A stretch of 46,535 bases of DNA from a virus, in the IMG/VR virus record IMGVR_UViG_3300046010_005459, positions 1 through 46,535 of that record. One strand, 5' to 3'. Positions 1 through 8,429 of this stretch are shown here, one piece after another. Under the pieces are notes generated by a model. That model did no database searches. It saw only the letters and a list, made by a program, of their open reading frames with translations, and was not told where the DNA came from. Positions within the stretch are counted from its first letter, which is position 1; each line of letters starts with the position of its first letter. The position numbers and the translations under genes were made by a program.

Positions 1-34
1 AGAGCACCAACAGTGAACAGTGAAAGGCGAAAAG

Positions 35-397
35 ATGGCATATTGGGGTTACCACGCAATGTTTGATTGCGGTTCTTGTGATAAAGATCTTGTGACTAGT
101 AAAGAAAACGTGTATAATTTCATTAAGGAACTAGTTCCTGCTATCGACATGGTCGCGTTTGGCGAACCGATGATCGAACACTTTGCTACTCATGCTCCTG
201 ACAAAGCTGGTATCAGTTTTGTTCAAATGATCGAGACCAGCAACATCAGCGGTCATCTCGTCGACTCAAACGGTGATGCATACATCGACATCTTCTCTTG
301 CAAACCAGTTGATATTGGGGTTGCACAGGATATGATCGAGAAATACTTCAAACCAGAAAAAGTTCGCGTCAACTTTATTACTCGTAGCGCTGGATGA
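35..397 (+). CDS. speD: S-adenosylmethionine decarboxylase-like protein (SpeD family)
   Basis: Small pyruvoyl-enzyme homologue of 120 residues, the usual length for bacterial SpeD. The three catalytic positions of the family are recognisable: S69 (site of self-cleavage and pyruvoyl formation), H74, and C89 in an IDIFSC segment, at the same relative spacing as S63/H68/C83 of the Thermotoga enzyme. The Glu normally just before the serine is Thr here (ETSN instead of ESH). SpeD makes decarboxylated AdoMet for spermidine synthesis; cyanophages carry it too. Related SpeD proteins have been reported that decarboxylate arginine or ornithine, so the substrate is not certain. I prefer the ATG at 35, which has GAAAGG seven bases upstream, over the in-frame GTG at 20. 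Confidence 0.8.
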   Translation: MAYWGYHAMFDCGSCDKDLVTSKENVYNFIKELVPAIDMVAFGEPMIEHFATHAPDKAGISFVQMIETSNISGHLVDSNGDAYIDIFSCKPVDIGVAQDMIEKYFKPEKVRVNFITRSAG

Positions 398-404
398 AGA
401 TACT

Positions 405-764
405 GTGACTGATATATTTGTATTTGGTTCGAATCTCGCAGGTCGGCATGGTGCCGGTGCAGCAAAGTTCGCTCGTGAAAATCACGGTGCCATTTACGGT
501 AAAGGGATAGGTCATCACGGAAATTCTTATGCAATTCCCACTAAAGATCATTCTCTGAACACTTTAGCGTTGGTTAGTATCAATAAGTTCGTGAAAGAGT
601 TCTTAGAATACGCAAAAAATAATCCAAGCTTAATTTTTAAATTGACACCCATCGGTTGCGGTCTCGCAGGATACTCTCCTAAAGACATCGCGCCGATGTT
701 TGTCGATGCGCCCTTTAATGTAAAATTACCTTTAGAGTTTCAACAAGTGATAGGTGGTTCATGA
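405..764 (+). CDS. Conserved phage protein of the A1S_2505 type
   Basis: 119-residue protein beginning at GTG. It has the conserved pattern of a family common in phages and bacteria: VFGSNLAGRHGAGAA near the N terminus, SYAIPTKD in the middle and IGCGLAGY near residue 90. The glycine-rich N-terminal turn and the GCGLAG segment resemble an ADP-ribose-binding macro-domain layout, but this is a resemblance only. The function is unknown. It lies 7 bases after speD and its stop overlaps the start of the next gene, so the three are probably translated together. Confidence 0.7.
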   Translation: MTDIFVFGSNLAGRHGAGAAKFARENHGAIYGKGIGHHGNSYAIPTKDHSLNTLALVSINKFVKEFLEYAKNNPSLIFKLTPIGCGLAGYSPKDIAPMFVDAPFNVKLPLEFQQVIGGS

Positions 765-1174
765 AGATAGGATTTGTATGCTCAACGTTTGATTTGTTCC
801 ATGCCGGTCATGTTGCAATGTTAGAAGAAGCGAAGAGACAATGTGATTGGTTGATTGCGGGTGTTCAAATTGATCCCTCGGTTGACAGACCTGAGAAGAA
901 CAAACCGATACAGTCGTTGATTGAGCGTCAAATTCAAGTTCGCGGTTGCAAATACGTAAATGAAATAATTGTGTATGGCACCGAAACTGATCTATATGAC
1001 CTATTGACAACTTTACCGATAGATATTAGAATCCTAGGTGAAGAGTATAAAAATAAGCACTTCACTGGAAGGGACCTCGAAATCCCGTGTTATTTTAATA
1101 AACGTAGACACGGATATAGTAGTACTGAGTTGAGAAATCGTGTATATAAAGCAAATGGAGAAGTAAAGGTGTAA
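761..1174 (+). CDS. Glycerol-3-phosphate cytidylyltransferase-like nucleotidyltransferase
   Basis: 137-residue HxGH-type nucleotidyltransferase similar in size and motifs to TagD/RfaE-C enzymes. The ATP/CTP-binding HAGH motif is at about residues 14-17 (FDLFHAGHV), and the second signature YSSTELR is at about 117-123, in the place of the ISTTxI motif of the family. Members join CTP or ATP to a phosphorylated alcohol or sugar; the substrate cannot be told from sequence. It could serve surface-sugar or nucleotide-sugar chemistry alongside the epimerase and glycosyltransferase at 35.7-37.7 kb. The ATG overlaps the previous stop by four bases. Confidence 0.75.
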   Translation: MKIGFVCSTFDLFHAGHVAMLEEAKRQCDWLIAGVQIDPSVDRPEKNKPIQSLIERQIQVRGCKYVNEIIVYGTETDLYDLLTTLPIDIRILGEEYKNKHFTGRDLEIPCYFNKRRHGYSSTELRNRVYKANGEVKV

Positions 1175-1176
1175 TT

Positions 1177-1662
1177 ATGTTTACCCAAAGGCAAATTGAA
1201 GAAATCGTAGACCTCTTGATCAATCTTGAGAAAACAACCAAAGTATATCTCGGTTGTGACTCAGTCAGATTTATGAAAGAAGGTCGTTGGTATGCTAGAT
1301 ACGCTACTGTCGCAATCGTTCACAAGAATGGTAAGCACGGTTGTCGAATTTTCAACAATGTCACAGTCGAACCCGACTATGATCTAAAGAAGAATCGTCC
1401 AAAGATGCGTATGATGAATGAAGTTTCTAAGGTTTGTCAACTTTACACACAACTTGCTCCATTCATTGATGAGTATGATATTGAGATTCACCTCGATATT
1501 AATACTGATCCAAAGCACGGTTCTAACTGCGCTGCAAACGAAGCAGCAGGTTTCGTTCTCGGCATGACCGGTATCGAACCTAAGTTGAAACCAGAATCAT
1601 GGGCAGCATCATTCGGTGCAGACGGTATCGCTCATGGTAGAGGAGTTCAAGAAGCGGCGTGA
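1177..1662 (+). CDS. RNase H-like YkuK/DUF458 family protein
   Basis: 161-residue protein with the opening YLGCDSVR (acidic residue on the first strand), a second segment IEIHLDINTDPKHGSN, and a C-terminal region ending FGADGIAHGRG. These correspond to the spaced acidic residues of the ribonuclease-H-like YkuK family found in Bacillus and many phages. The family is predicted to be a nuclease; no activity can be claimed from this sequence. The gene ends inside a terminator hairpin, so it is the last gene of the 5' transcription unit. Confidence 0.72.
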   Translation: MFTQRQIEEIVDLLINLEKTTKVYLGCDSVRFMKEGRWYARYATVAIVHKNGKHGCRIFNNVTVEPDYDLKKNRPKMRMMNEVSKVCQLYTQLAPFIDEYDIEIHLDINTDPKHGSNCAANEAAGFVLGMTGIEPKLKPESWAASFGADGIAHGRGVQEAA

Positions 1663-1675
1663 GTCGCTTCTTTTT
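1651..1675 (+). terminator. Rho-independent terminator overlapping a stop codon
   Basis: GAAGCGGC and GTCGCTTC form an eight-pair stem (one G-U) closed by a GTGA tetraloop and followed by five T. The TGA stop of the preceding gene lies within the loop and stem. Confidence 0.8.
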
Positions 1676-1677
1676 AT

Positions 1678-1769
1678 GGATGCATGGGCGAGTGGCTTAT
1701 GCCTACTGTTTGCTAAACAGTCGAACCCGTAAAACGGTTCCGCAGGTTCGAATCCTGCTGCATCCGCCA
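1678..1769 (+). tRNA. tRNA-Ser (anticodon GCU)
   Basis: Acceptor arms GGATGCA and TGCATCC pair over seven bases, with discriminator G and an encoded CCA. The anticodon stem ACTGT/ACAGT closes loop TTGCTAA, giving GCU for AGC/AGU serine codons. A long variable arm precedes the T arm (GCAGG/CCTGC around TTCGAAT), as expected for a class II tRNA. Confidence 0.93.
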
Positions 1770-1788
1770 TTATATCATGAGGTATTGA

Positions 1789-2250
1789 ATGTCGAATTTT
1801 GTTAACAACAAACAAGTTGGCGATAAAGGTGAGGCCTTAGTTTACGGTCTTCTCTATGCCAAACACAAAGAGAAACTGCAACATGTTTCTCAATACGGGC
1901 AAGAAGGTGTCTATCGTGACTACAAGAATAGACCTTTACCCGATTTCAAACTCCCTAAAAAATTCGTAGAAGTTAAAACCAAAAAGGGTTTTAAGGGTAT
2001 GATTAACATTGACGTTAAACAAGTCAATGATTACATCGAAGTTGCTAAAGATCATGGTGTCGGTATTAATGTTTACTTCGTTGACATTACAGAGGGCGCA
2101 GTGTATAAAATGGACGAGGAAACTTTACACAAACCTGAAGGCACAATCAAACCTAGCAACGGAAGACCTTTCTTCGTTTTTGCAAAAGAAAAACAAAAAC
2201 TTATCTTGACAAATGTGCCTAAACACATTATATCTAATGACCTAGCGTGA
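1789..2250 (+). CDS. PD-(D/E)XK nuclease-fold protein
   Basis: 153-residue protein with the restriction-endonuclease-like core. An N-terminal helix carries Glu in KGEALVYGLL (about residue 15), then PDFKL (Asp about 51) and FVEVKTKKG (Glu-x-Lys about 59-61), which together match E...PD...ExK. This layout is shared by Holliday-junction resolvase-like and other small phage nucleases that act in recombination or repair. There is no DNA-binding extension, and the exact substrate cannot be assigned. It follows the tRNA-Ser directly. Confidence 0.72.
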   Translation: MSNFVNNKQVGDKGEALVYGLLYAKHKEKLQHVSQYGQEGVYRDYKNRPLPDFKLPKKFVEVKTKKGFKGMINIDVKQVNDYIEVAKDHGVGINVYFVDITEGAVYKMDEETLHKPEGTIKPSNGRPFFVFAKEKQKLILTNVPKHIISNDLA

Positions 2251-2256
2251 TAAATA
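2249..2256 (+). promoter_or_regulatory. T4-late-like promoter box (GATAAATA)
   Basis: GATAAATA overlaps the stop of the nuclease gene and lies 58 bases before the Hsp20 start. It differs by one base from the T4 late -10 consensus TATAAATA. There is no -35 box, as expected for late phage promoters. Similar boxes recur before the virion genes. Confidence 0.45.
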
Positions 2257-2313
2257 ACACCGTCTACGCCATAATGGGTGGACATATTTAACCTTGCTTT
2301 TTAGGAGGAAACT

Positions 2314-2760
2314 ATGAATACATGCAATCCGAACACTAATCCATTTGACGCTTTTTTCAAACAATTCCCTACGCTAGTAGGATTTGATAGCGTCGCAAAA
2401 CAGCTTGAATCTATGCAAAAAGCTGTTCCAAATTACCCCCCATACAACATCAAAAAGATTGACGAGAACAAGTATGTCATTGAATTGGCAGTCGCAGGTT
2501 TCGGCAAGCAAGACATTGAAGTAGAGTTGAAAGATAAGACTCTTTCTATCAAAGGTAATGTCGCATCTGACGCAGGTGATAACGATCCATTCTTCTTGTA
2601 TCGTGGAATTGCCAATCGTGCATTCACTCGTAACTTTACTCTCGCTGATTCTGTCGAAATTCAAAACGCAGAACTCATGAACGGTATGCTCAAAATTTTC
2701 CTCGAGCATCTTTCTCCTCAGTTGAAGTCGTCTCGCAAAATAGACATCACGGAGAAGTGA
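2314..2760 (+). CDS. hsp20: Small heat-shock protein (Hsp20 / alpha-crystallin)
   Basis: 148 residues. An N-terminal segment beginning NPFDAFFKQFPTLVGFD is followed by an alpha-crystallin domain from about residue 45 to 140, with the hallmark stretches YPPYNIKKIDENKYVIELAVAG and LKDKTLSIKG. The tail is short and basic. Small heat-shock proteins are ATP-independent holdases that keep unfolding proteins soluble; T4-like cyanophages commonly encode one, probably to help folding or assembly of virion proteins. A very strong ribosome-binding site (AGGAGG) sits seven bases before the ATG, and the GATAAATA box upstream suggests late expression. Confidence 0.92.
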   Translation: MNTCNPNTNPFDAFFKQFPTLVGFDSVAKQLESMQKAVPNYPPYNIKKIDENKYVIELAVAGFGKQDIEVELKDKTLSIKGNVASDAGDNDPFFLYRGIANRAFTRNFTLADSVEIQNAELMNGMLKIFLEHLSPQLKSSRKIDITEK

Positions 2761-2761
2761 A

Positions 2762-2824
2762 ATGATAGATCCAGATCATTCGTTCTTCCGTGATTACAGC
2801 GAAAAGAAAAACGGCGGTAAATAA
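2762..2824 (+). CDS. Mini-ORF, 20 residues, unknown
   Basis: Short ORF starting one base after the hsp20 stop, with GGAGAAG just upstream as a possible ribosome-binding site. It encodes a charged peptide (MIDPDHSFFRD...). Its stop overlaps the next mini-ORF as TAATG, the spacing used throughout this genome, which is the main reason to list it. No homology recognised. Confidence 0.4.
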   Translation: MIDPDHSFFRDYSEKKNGGK

Positions 2825-2877
2825 TGTCACACATACCTTATTACGGCGAAGAAGACGAAAAACCAACAAAGAAATAA
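2824..2877 (+). CDS. Mini-ORF, 17 residues, unknown
   Basis: Starts at a TAATG overlap with the previous mini-ORF and ends just before the terminator at 2879. It encodes an acidic and lysine-rich peptide (MSHIPYYGEEDEK...). It could equally be an untranslated tail of the hsp20 message. Confidence 0.35.
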   Translation: MSHIPYYGEEDEKPTKK

Positions 2878-2878
2878 G

Positions 2879-2907
2879 AAAGGGAGCTTCGGCTCCCTTT
2901 TGTTTTT
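2879..2907 (+). terminator. UUCG-loop rho-independent terminator
   Basis: GGGAGC and GCTCCC form a six-pair GC-rich stem around a TTCG tetraloop, flanked by A-rich sequence on the 5' side and a T-rich tract on the 3' side. It separates the hsp20 unit from the replication unit. Confidence 0.92.
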
Positions 2908-2909
2908 GC

Positions 2910-2938
2910 TTGACATAACTAATATGTCCCATTATAAT
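2910..2938 (+). promoter_or_regulatory. Consensus sigma70 promoter for the polymerase operon
   Basis: TTGACA (2910-2915), a 17-base spacer and TATAAT (2933-2938): a perfect match to the housekeeping consensus at ideal spacing. It lies right after the terminator and 23 bases before the polymerase start, so host RNA polymerase should transcribe this operon early. Confidence 0.9.
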
Positions 2939-2960
2939 GATTTTTATTTAGGAGTATACC

Positions 2961-5471
2961 TTGAAGTTTTACACATCAGTAAACCTTGTCAAAAACAACA
3001 TCCTTCTGCGCGGGTATGACAACGGCAAGCGGGTTCAGGAATATGTTCCCTACAATCCGTTCATGTTCATTACGTCAAAAACAGGCAACACAAAGTATAA
3101 AACGCTTGATGGTAAACCTGTTGATCGTATCAATTTTGATTCCCCGTCAGAGGCGCGTGATTTTATTCGAACGTATAAAGACGTTTCGGGAATGACAATC
3201 TACGGTATGGACAAGTTTCAATACACGTTCATTTATGAAGAATACCCAGGTGAAATTCAATACGATCCTGAACTGATCAACGTTCTGAATATTGATATTG
3301 AAACACCGACCGATGAAGGTTTCCCTGATATTCAGAAGGCAGAAGTTCCTGTCGCAGCAATTACCATGAAGTGTCGAGACGAATATATCGTCCTCGGTAT
3401 GCAGGAATACGAACCTAAACTGCCTAACGTCAAATTCATTCGCTGCAAGGATGAACACAACCTACTTACGAATTTCATCAAAATTTGGAACATGCCTTCG
3501 TGGAACCCTGACATCGTGACGGGGTGGAACATTGAGTTTTTCGATATTCCATATCTGGTCAATCGTATCACGAAACTGCTCGGTGAACGTGAAGCGAAGA
3601 AATTGTCGCCGTGGGGATTCCTAGAAGAACATGAGATTGAGTCGCGTGGTCGCAAGCAGCAGGCATTCCGTCCTATGGGTGTCGCTGTCCTAGATTATGT
3701 GCAATTGTATAAGAAGCACACTTACGTCAAGCAGGAAACATATAAACTCGACTACATCGCCTATGTTGAACTCGGCGAAAAGAAACTCGACTATTCTGAC
3801 TACGACTCGCTTTACGATCTTTATATCAAAAACTATGAAAAGTTCATTGACTACAACATTCATGACGTTACACTGGTTGCGAAACTAGATGATAAGTTGA
3901 AACTATTTGAACTTGTATATGCACTTGCATATGACGCAAAGATCAACTACGATGATACATTTGCATCTGTGAAACCGTGGGATATTATCATCCACAACTA
4001 CTTGCTTGATAATAAGACAGTCATTCCGCAGTTTGACACACGGCCATCTGATCGTGAACTTCCTGGCGGTTATGTCAAGGAACCTAAACCTTCTATGTAT
4101 AAATGGGTTGTGTCATTCGACTTGAACTCACTGTATCCTCACCTTATCATGCAATACAATATCTCTCCTGATACGTTTGTCATGCGCCTGCCGTATGACA
4201 TGAGTGTTGACGATTTGCTGCGCGGTAAACTGAATGACATCCGTGAGGAGTTCGAAGATCGCAATTGTGCAATCACTGCGAACCTGTGTCTTTATGATAA
4301 AAAGAAACAAGGATTCCTCGCACAGTTGATGCAGAAAATGTATGACGACCGAGTTGTCTATAAAAATAAGATGATTGACGCAAAGAAGGAATATGAAAAG
4401 TCGCATTCCATTCAGGCGAGCAAAGACATCGCTCGTTACCACAACATGCAGATGGCGAAGAAGATTCAACTTAACTCCGCTTATGGTGCACTTGGTAATG
4501 AATGGTTCCGTTGGTTCGATATGAACCACGCAGAAGCAATCACTTTGTCGGGTCAGTTGTCCATTCGTTGGATTGCAAACAAAATGAATGAATATCTGAA
4601 TAAATTATTTAAAACGAAGGACTATGATTATGTCATTGCATGTGATACGGACTCGATGTATGTTAACTTTGATAAATTGGTGCAGTTGGTTTTTGCTGGA
4701 AGAAGTGAAGCTCCGAGTGACCTTGAAATCACAAGATACCTGGATAAAGTATGTCGGGAAAAGATTGAACCTTTTATTGATTCTTGTTACAAAGAACTTT
4801 CTGTATATGTTAATGCATTTGATCAGAAGATGAAAATGAAGCGAGAAGCAATCGCTAACAAAGGCATCTGGACGGCAAAGAAACGTTACATTCTGAATGT
4901 GTATAACCTTGAAGGCGTAGAGTATTCAGAACCTAAATTGAAGATGCAAGGTATCGAAGCAGTTCGCTCGTCAACACCTTCATCAGTGCGTGAATCTATC
5001 AAAGAAGCGCTAGAGATCATCATGAATAAAGATGAAAATTCGCTGCACAACTTCATTGAAGATTTCCGTGGACGTTTCTTCACGTTGCCTTTTGACGAGG
5101 TTGCTTTCCCTCGCGGGTGTAACGGGATGAATAAATACAGAGACGCAAGTCAAATCTATCGCAAAGGCACACCTATCCAAGTTAAAGGCGCACTGCTCTA
5201 TAATGAGTATGTCACCCGTAAAGGACTTGACAAGAAAGTCCCTGTTATCTTCGAAGGCGATAAAATCAAGTTTGCATACTTGAAAATGCCGAACCCGTTG
5301 CACAATCCAGTCATCTCGGTTCCCGATGAACTACCAAAGCAACTAGGCCTCCATAATTACATCGACTATAACACACAGTTCGAGAAGTCATTCCTCGAAC
5401 CGTTGAAAACAATCCTTGATGCTATCGGATGGCATCATGAACAAAAAGTAACTATTGAGGACTTTTTCTAA
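2961..5471 (+). CDS. 43: Family B DNA polymerase (T4 gp43-like)
   Basis: 836 residues, slightly shorter than T4 gp43. Exonuclease motifs: Exo I D112-I-E114 in NIDIETPTDEG, Exo II GWNIEFFD (D195), Exo III YNIHD (Y298...D302). Polymerase motifs: A with DLNSLYPH (D387), B with KIQLNSAYG (about 501-509), C with CDTDS (562-565). All key residues for proofreading and synthesis are present, so it should be the replicative polymerase. Translation starts at TTG, with AGGAG seven bases upstream and no better in-frame ATG near. It is the first gene after a consensus promoter and is followed by recombinase and helicase genes. Confidence 0.97.
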   Translation: MKFYTSVNLVKNNILLRGYDNGKRVQEYVPYNPFMFITSKTGNTKYKTLDGKPVDRINFDSPSEARDFIRTYKDVSGMTIYGMDKFQYTFIYEEYPGEIQYDPELINVLNIDIETPTDEGFPDIQKAEVPVAAITMKCRDEYIVLGMQEYEPKLPNVKFIRCKDEHNLLTNFIKIWNMPSWNPDIVTGWNIEFFDIPYLVNRITKLLGEREAKKLSPWGFLEEHEIESRGRKQQAFRPMGVAVLDYVQLYKKHTYVKQETYKLDYIAYVELGEKKLDYSDYDSLYDLYIKNYEKFIDYNIHDVTLVAKLDDKLKLFELVYALAYDAKINYDDTFASVKPWDIIIHNYLLDNKTVIPQFDTRPSDRELPGGYVKEPKPSMYKWVVSFDLNSLYPHLIMQYNISPDTFVMRLPYDMSVDDLLRGKLNDIREEFEDRNCAITANLCLYDKKKQGFLAQLMQKMYDDRVVYKNKMIDAKKEYEKSHSIQASKDIARYHNMQMAKKIQLNSAYGALGNEWFRWFDMNHAEAITLSGQLSIRWIANKMNEYLNKLFKTKDYDYVIACDTDSMYVNFDKLVQLVFAGRSEAPSDLEITRYLDKVCREKIEPFIDSCYKELSVYVNAFDQKMKMKREAIANKGIWTAKKRYILNVYNLEGVEYSEPKLKMQGIEAVRSSTPSSVRESIKEALEIIMNKDENSLHNFIEDFRGRFFTLPFDEVAFPRGCNGMNKYRDASQIYRKGTPIQVKGALLYNEYVTRKGLDKKVPVIFEGDKIKFAYLKMPNPLHNPVISVPDELPKQLGLHNYIDYNTQFEKSFLEPLKTILDAIGWHHEQKVTIEDFF

Positions 5472-5480
5472 GAGGAAATC

Positions 5481-5705
5481 ATGCCAGATCACATGCCTAA
5501 ACTAGATGACGATGACTTCGGTTTTTCGTTCACAACCACTGAAGAATTGACACCTGTGGATAAAGCACAGGGAATATACAATATGATCCTGCCACTTTTA
5601 AATAATTTGATGACAAATCCTGAGAAGGAATACATTCATTGGCCCGATAGAGTTAAAAAAATCGAGGCGTTCAAAGCAAAATTAAAAAAATACATTGAAC
5701 AATAG
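5481..5705 (+). CDS. Small acidic protein between polymerase and UvsX
   Basis: 74 residues with an acidic opening (KLDDDDFGFSF) and a helical, lysine-rich C terminus ending AKLKKYIEQ. Similar small proteins with a DDDFGF segment sit between replication genes in cyanophage-type T4-like genomes. The function is unknown; the acidic head could be a protein-interaction tail. AGAGGA before the ATG is a good ribosome-binding site. Confidence 0.7.
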   Translation: MPDHMPKLDDDDFGFSFTTTEELTPVDKAQGIYNMILPLLNNLMTNPEKEYIHWPDRVKKIEAFKAKLKKYIEQ

Positions 5706-5722
5706 AAAATACGTGTTATAAA
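5695..5722 (+). promoter_or_regulatory. Possible sigma70 promoter before uvsX
   Basis: TTGAAC (5695-5700), 16-base spacer, TATAAA (5717-5722), in the only real gap inside the replication operon. It is weaker than the other promoters and could be chance. Confidence 0.4.
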
Positions 5723-5757
5723 CATCATACAACCATATACGTCTACAAGAGGTAAAT

Positions 5758-6825
5758 ATGTCGCTCAGAGAAAAACTAATCAAGAATTCAACTGTTTCCT
5801 ATACTTCCACTCTAGAAGATAGTAAAATTTACACGAAGAAAGACGTGATCCCGACCCACGTTCCCATGATTAACGTTGCACTGTCGGGCACCGTTGACGG
5901 CGGTATTGTCCCTGGCATTACAATGCTTGCGGGACCGTCAAAGCATTTCAAGACAGGATTTGCATTGCTACTTGCATCAGCATTCTTGAAGAAATATAAG
6001 GACGGAATTATTCTATTCTATGACAGTGAATTTGGCACGCCGCAAGCATATTTCAAATCTTACGGAATTCCGTTTGACAGCGTTGTGCATACTCCTATCA
6101 CTGACGTTGAAGAACTTAAGTTCGATATGATGAAACAACTAGCAAATATCGACCGCAATGAGCATGTTATGATTGTTATTGACTCTATCGGCAACGTTGC
6201 ATCGAAGAAAGAAGTTGAAGATGCGATGAATGAAAAGTCAGTCGCAGACATGTCCCGCGCAAAACAACTCAAGTCGTTGTTCCGTATGATTACTCCACAC
6301 TTGACGTTGAAAGATATTCCCGCGGTTGTCATTAACCACACCTATAAGGAAATCGGGTTGTATCCTAAAGACATCGTGTCCGGAGGCACGGGTTCATATT
6401 ACGGCGCAGATAACATTTGGATTCTCGGTCGTCAACAAGACAAAGAATCATCAGGTGAAATCAGCGGATACCATTTCGTTATCAATATTGAAAAGTCGCG
6501 TTACGTCAAAGAGAAGTCAAAGATTCCGATCACTATTTCACATGAAGGTGGCATCAATCGTTGGTCGGGATTGCTTGACATTGCGCTAGAAGGCGGGTAT
6601 ATTGCAAAGACAAAGGTCGGTTGGTATGCGCTCGTCAATAGAGAAACGGGCGAAGTAGCAGACAAAAATATGCGTGCTGGTGACATTGTAGACAATAAAG
6701 ATCTATGGTTGAAGATGTTCAAAGACACTGACTTTGCTGAATACATCCACAAAAAGTATGCACTGTCTACGGGCAGTTTGGTCGATGAAGATGATTTTGA
6801 GGTAATCACAGAACATGCGGATTGA
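5758..6825 (+). CDS. uvsX: UvsX RecA-like recombinase
   Basis: 355 residues. The P-loop has the UvsX form GPSKHFKT (residues 59-66), close to GPSKSFKS in T4 rather than the RecA GPESSGKT. Walker B is VMIVIDSIGN at about 137-146. UvsX coats single-stranded DNA and drives strand invasion, starting recombination-dependent replication and repair. The start is ATG with AAGAGG upstream. The C terminus overlaps the helicase gene by 11 bases, suggesting coupled translation. Confidence 0.95.
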   Translation: MSLREKLIKNSTVSYTSTLEDSKIYTKKDVIPTHVPMINVALSGTVDGGIVPGITMLAGPSKHFKTGFALLLASAFLKKYKDGIILFYDSEFGTPQAYFKSYGIPFDSVVHTPITDVEELKFDMMKQLANIDRNEHVMIVIDSIGNVASKKEVEDAMNEKSVADMSRAKQLKSLFRMITPHLTLKDIPAVVINHTYKEIGLYPKDIVSGGTGSYYGADNIWILGRQQDKESSGEISGYHFVINIEKSRYVKEKSKIPITISHEGGINRWSGLLDIALEGGYIAKTKVGWYALVNRETGEVADKNMRAGDIVDNKDLWLKMFKDTDFAEYIHKKYALSTGSLVDEDDFEVITEHAD

Positions 6826-8227
6826 AACGTCTATCCTTGCAAATCTGTTATTCAATGAAGATTATGCAAGGAAAACAATTCCTTTCCTGAAGGATGAATA
6901 CTTTGCAGATTTCACCGAGAAGACGATTTTCGGTGAAATCGAATCCTACGTTAAGAAATACAATAAGTTTCCGTCAAAGGAAGCGTTGTTGATTGATTTG
7001 TCTACTAAAGACAATTTGAATGAAGAGCAATTCAAATCATCTGAGCAGTATGTCAATCATATGAAGGTTGACCCTGATACTCAGATTGATTGGTTGTTAG
7101 ATCAAACAGAAAAGTTTTGTCAAGACAAAGCAATCTATAATGCAATCATGAAAAGCATCAACGTCCTTGACGACAAGACAGGGGCGTTGTCAAAGGGTTC
7201 TATTCCCCAGATTCTGTCGGATGCACTTGCGGTATCATTTGATACTAGCATCGGTCACGACTTCCTTGAGGATTACGTTCCTCGGTATGAGTTCTATCAT
7301 CAAAAGGAAAAGCGCGTCCCGTTTGACATTGACTTCATGAACAAGATCACCAAGGGTGGTTTGCCTAATAAAACACTCAATATTGCACTTGCAGGCACGG
7401 GTGTAGGTAAATCATTATTCATGTGTCACTGTGCAGCAGGTAATCTGATGCAAAACTTCAACGTGCTATACATCACGCTTGAAATGGCAGAAGAACGTAT
7501 CGCTGAACGTATTGACGCAAACATGCTGAACGTCAATATTGATGATCTTGAAATCATGCCAAAAGATGTGTATGAAAAGAAGATCAATCGGTTGCAATCC
7601 AAGACAACCGGTAAGTTGATTATCAAGGAATACCCAACTGCATCTGCAGGATCTGCAAACTTCAGACACCTATTGAACGAATTGAAGATCAAACGCAACT
7701 TCAAACCCGATATTATCTACATCGACTATCTGAATATTTGTGCATCTTCTAGAATCAAGATGGGTGCAAACGTAAACTCTTATACCTACATCAAAGCAAT
7801 TGCAGAAGAGTTGCGCGGATTGGCAGTTGAATTTGATGTGCCTATCGTATCTGCAACACAGACGACTCGTTCAGGTTATTCTAATTCTGATGTTGACCTT
7901 ACTGATACGTCAGAATCGTTTGGTTTGCCTGCAACTGCTGACTTCATGTTTGCGTTGATCTCGACCGAGCAACTACAAGAATTGAACCAGATCATGGTGA
8001 AACAATTGAAGAATCGTTACAACGACCCATCAATGTTCAAAAGATTCGTAATAGGGGTTGACAGACCAAAGATGAAATTGTATGATGTAGAACAGTCGGG
8101 TCAGGATGATTTGCTTGACACGAGTGTAATGGATAAATCTGAGTTCGGTCGTAGGTCGGATGAGGAAGAGTCGGGTGTGACTAACTTCATGAAAAATTTC
8201 AAAGGCAAATTCAAGGACTTTAAGTAG
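6815..8227 (+). CDS. 41: Replicative DNA helicase, DnaB type (T4 gp41-like)
   Basis: 470 residues. The N-terminal domain runs to about residue 160, then a RecA-like motor domain with Walker A GTGVGKS (194-200) and Walker B DIIYIDYLN near residue 300. Motif NVLYITLEMAEERIAERID matches the H1a region of hexameric DnaB helicases, and SATQTTRSG is the motif H3 glutamine/arginine-finger region. It unwinds DNA at the fork on the lagging-strand template and works with the gp61-like primase at 21.4 kb. Confidence 0.95.
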   Translation: MRIETSILANLLFNEDYARKTIPFLKDEYFADFTEKTIFGEIESYVKKYNKFPSKEALLIDLSTKDNLNEEQFKSSEQYVNHMKVDPDTQIDWLLDQTEKFCQDKAIYNAIMKSINVLDDKTGALSKGSIPQILSDALAVSFDTSIGHDFLEDYVPRYEFYHQKEKRVPFDIDFMNKITKGGLPNKTLNIALAGTGVGKSLFMCHCAAGNLMQNFNVLYITLEMAEERIAERIDANMLNVNIDDLEIMPKDVYEKKINRLQSKTTGKLIIKEYPTASAGSANFRHLLNELKIKRNFKPDIIYIDYLNICASSRIKMGANVNSYTYIKAIAEELRGLAVEFDVPIVSATQTTRSGYSNSDVDLTDTSESFGLPATADFMFALISTEQLQELNQIMVKQLKNRYNDPSMFKRFVIGVDRPKMKLYDVEQSGQDDLLDTSVMDKSEFGRRSDEEESGVTNFMKNFKGKFKDFK

Positions 8228-8422
8228 ATGGGATACAAAGTAGTAATCGAAGGTGATGTCCATAACGTTGTGGAAAAGAAACTAGGCATTCGTGAGGAGT
8301 GTATCGTGTTTTCTTTCGACAACGAAGAAAGTGCGCGGAAAATGTCACGCCAACTAAATTTGGGACATGGTTTTGATGGTTGGACGCCAGATTTTTTCAA
8401 TATAAAATACGAGCGTGCATAA
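8228..8422 (+). CDS. Small protein of unknown function
   Basis: 64 residues beginning at an ATG immediately after the helicase stop. The sequence (MGYKVVIEGDV... LGHGFDGWTPDFFNIKY) looks like a small alpha/beta protein; no family recognised. It is the last gene of the replication unit, and its 3' end overlaps an ATAAATA box. Confidence 0.6.
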   Translation: MGYKVVIEGDVHNVVEKKLGIREECIVFSFDNEESARKMSRQLNLGHGFDGWTPDFFNIKYERA

Positions 8423-8425
8423 ATA
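8418..8425 (+). promoter_or_regulatory. T4-late-like promoter box (CATAAATA)
   Basis: CATAAATA spans the end of the small gene and points into the gene-free, hairpin-rich stretch that follows. It is one base away from the T4 late consensus TATAAATA. Confidence 0.4.
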
Positions 8426-8429
8426 AAAC

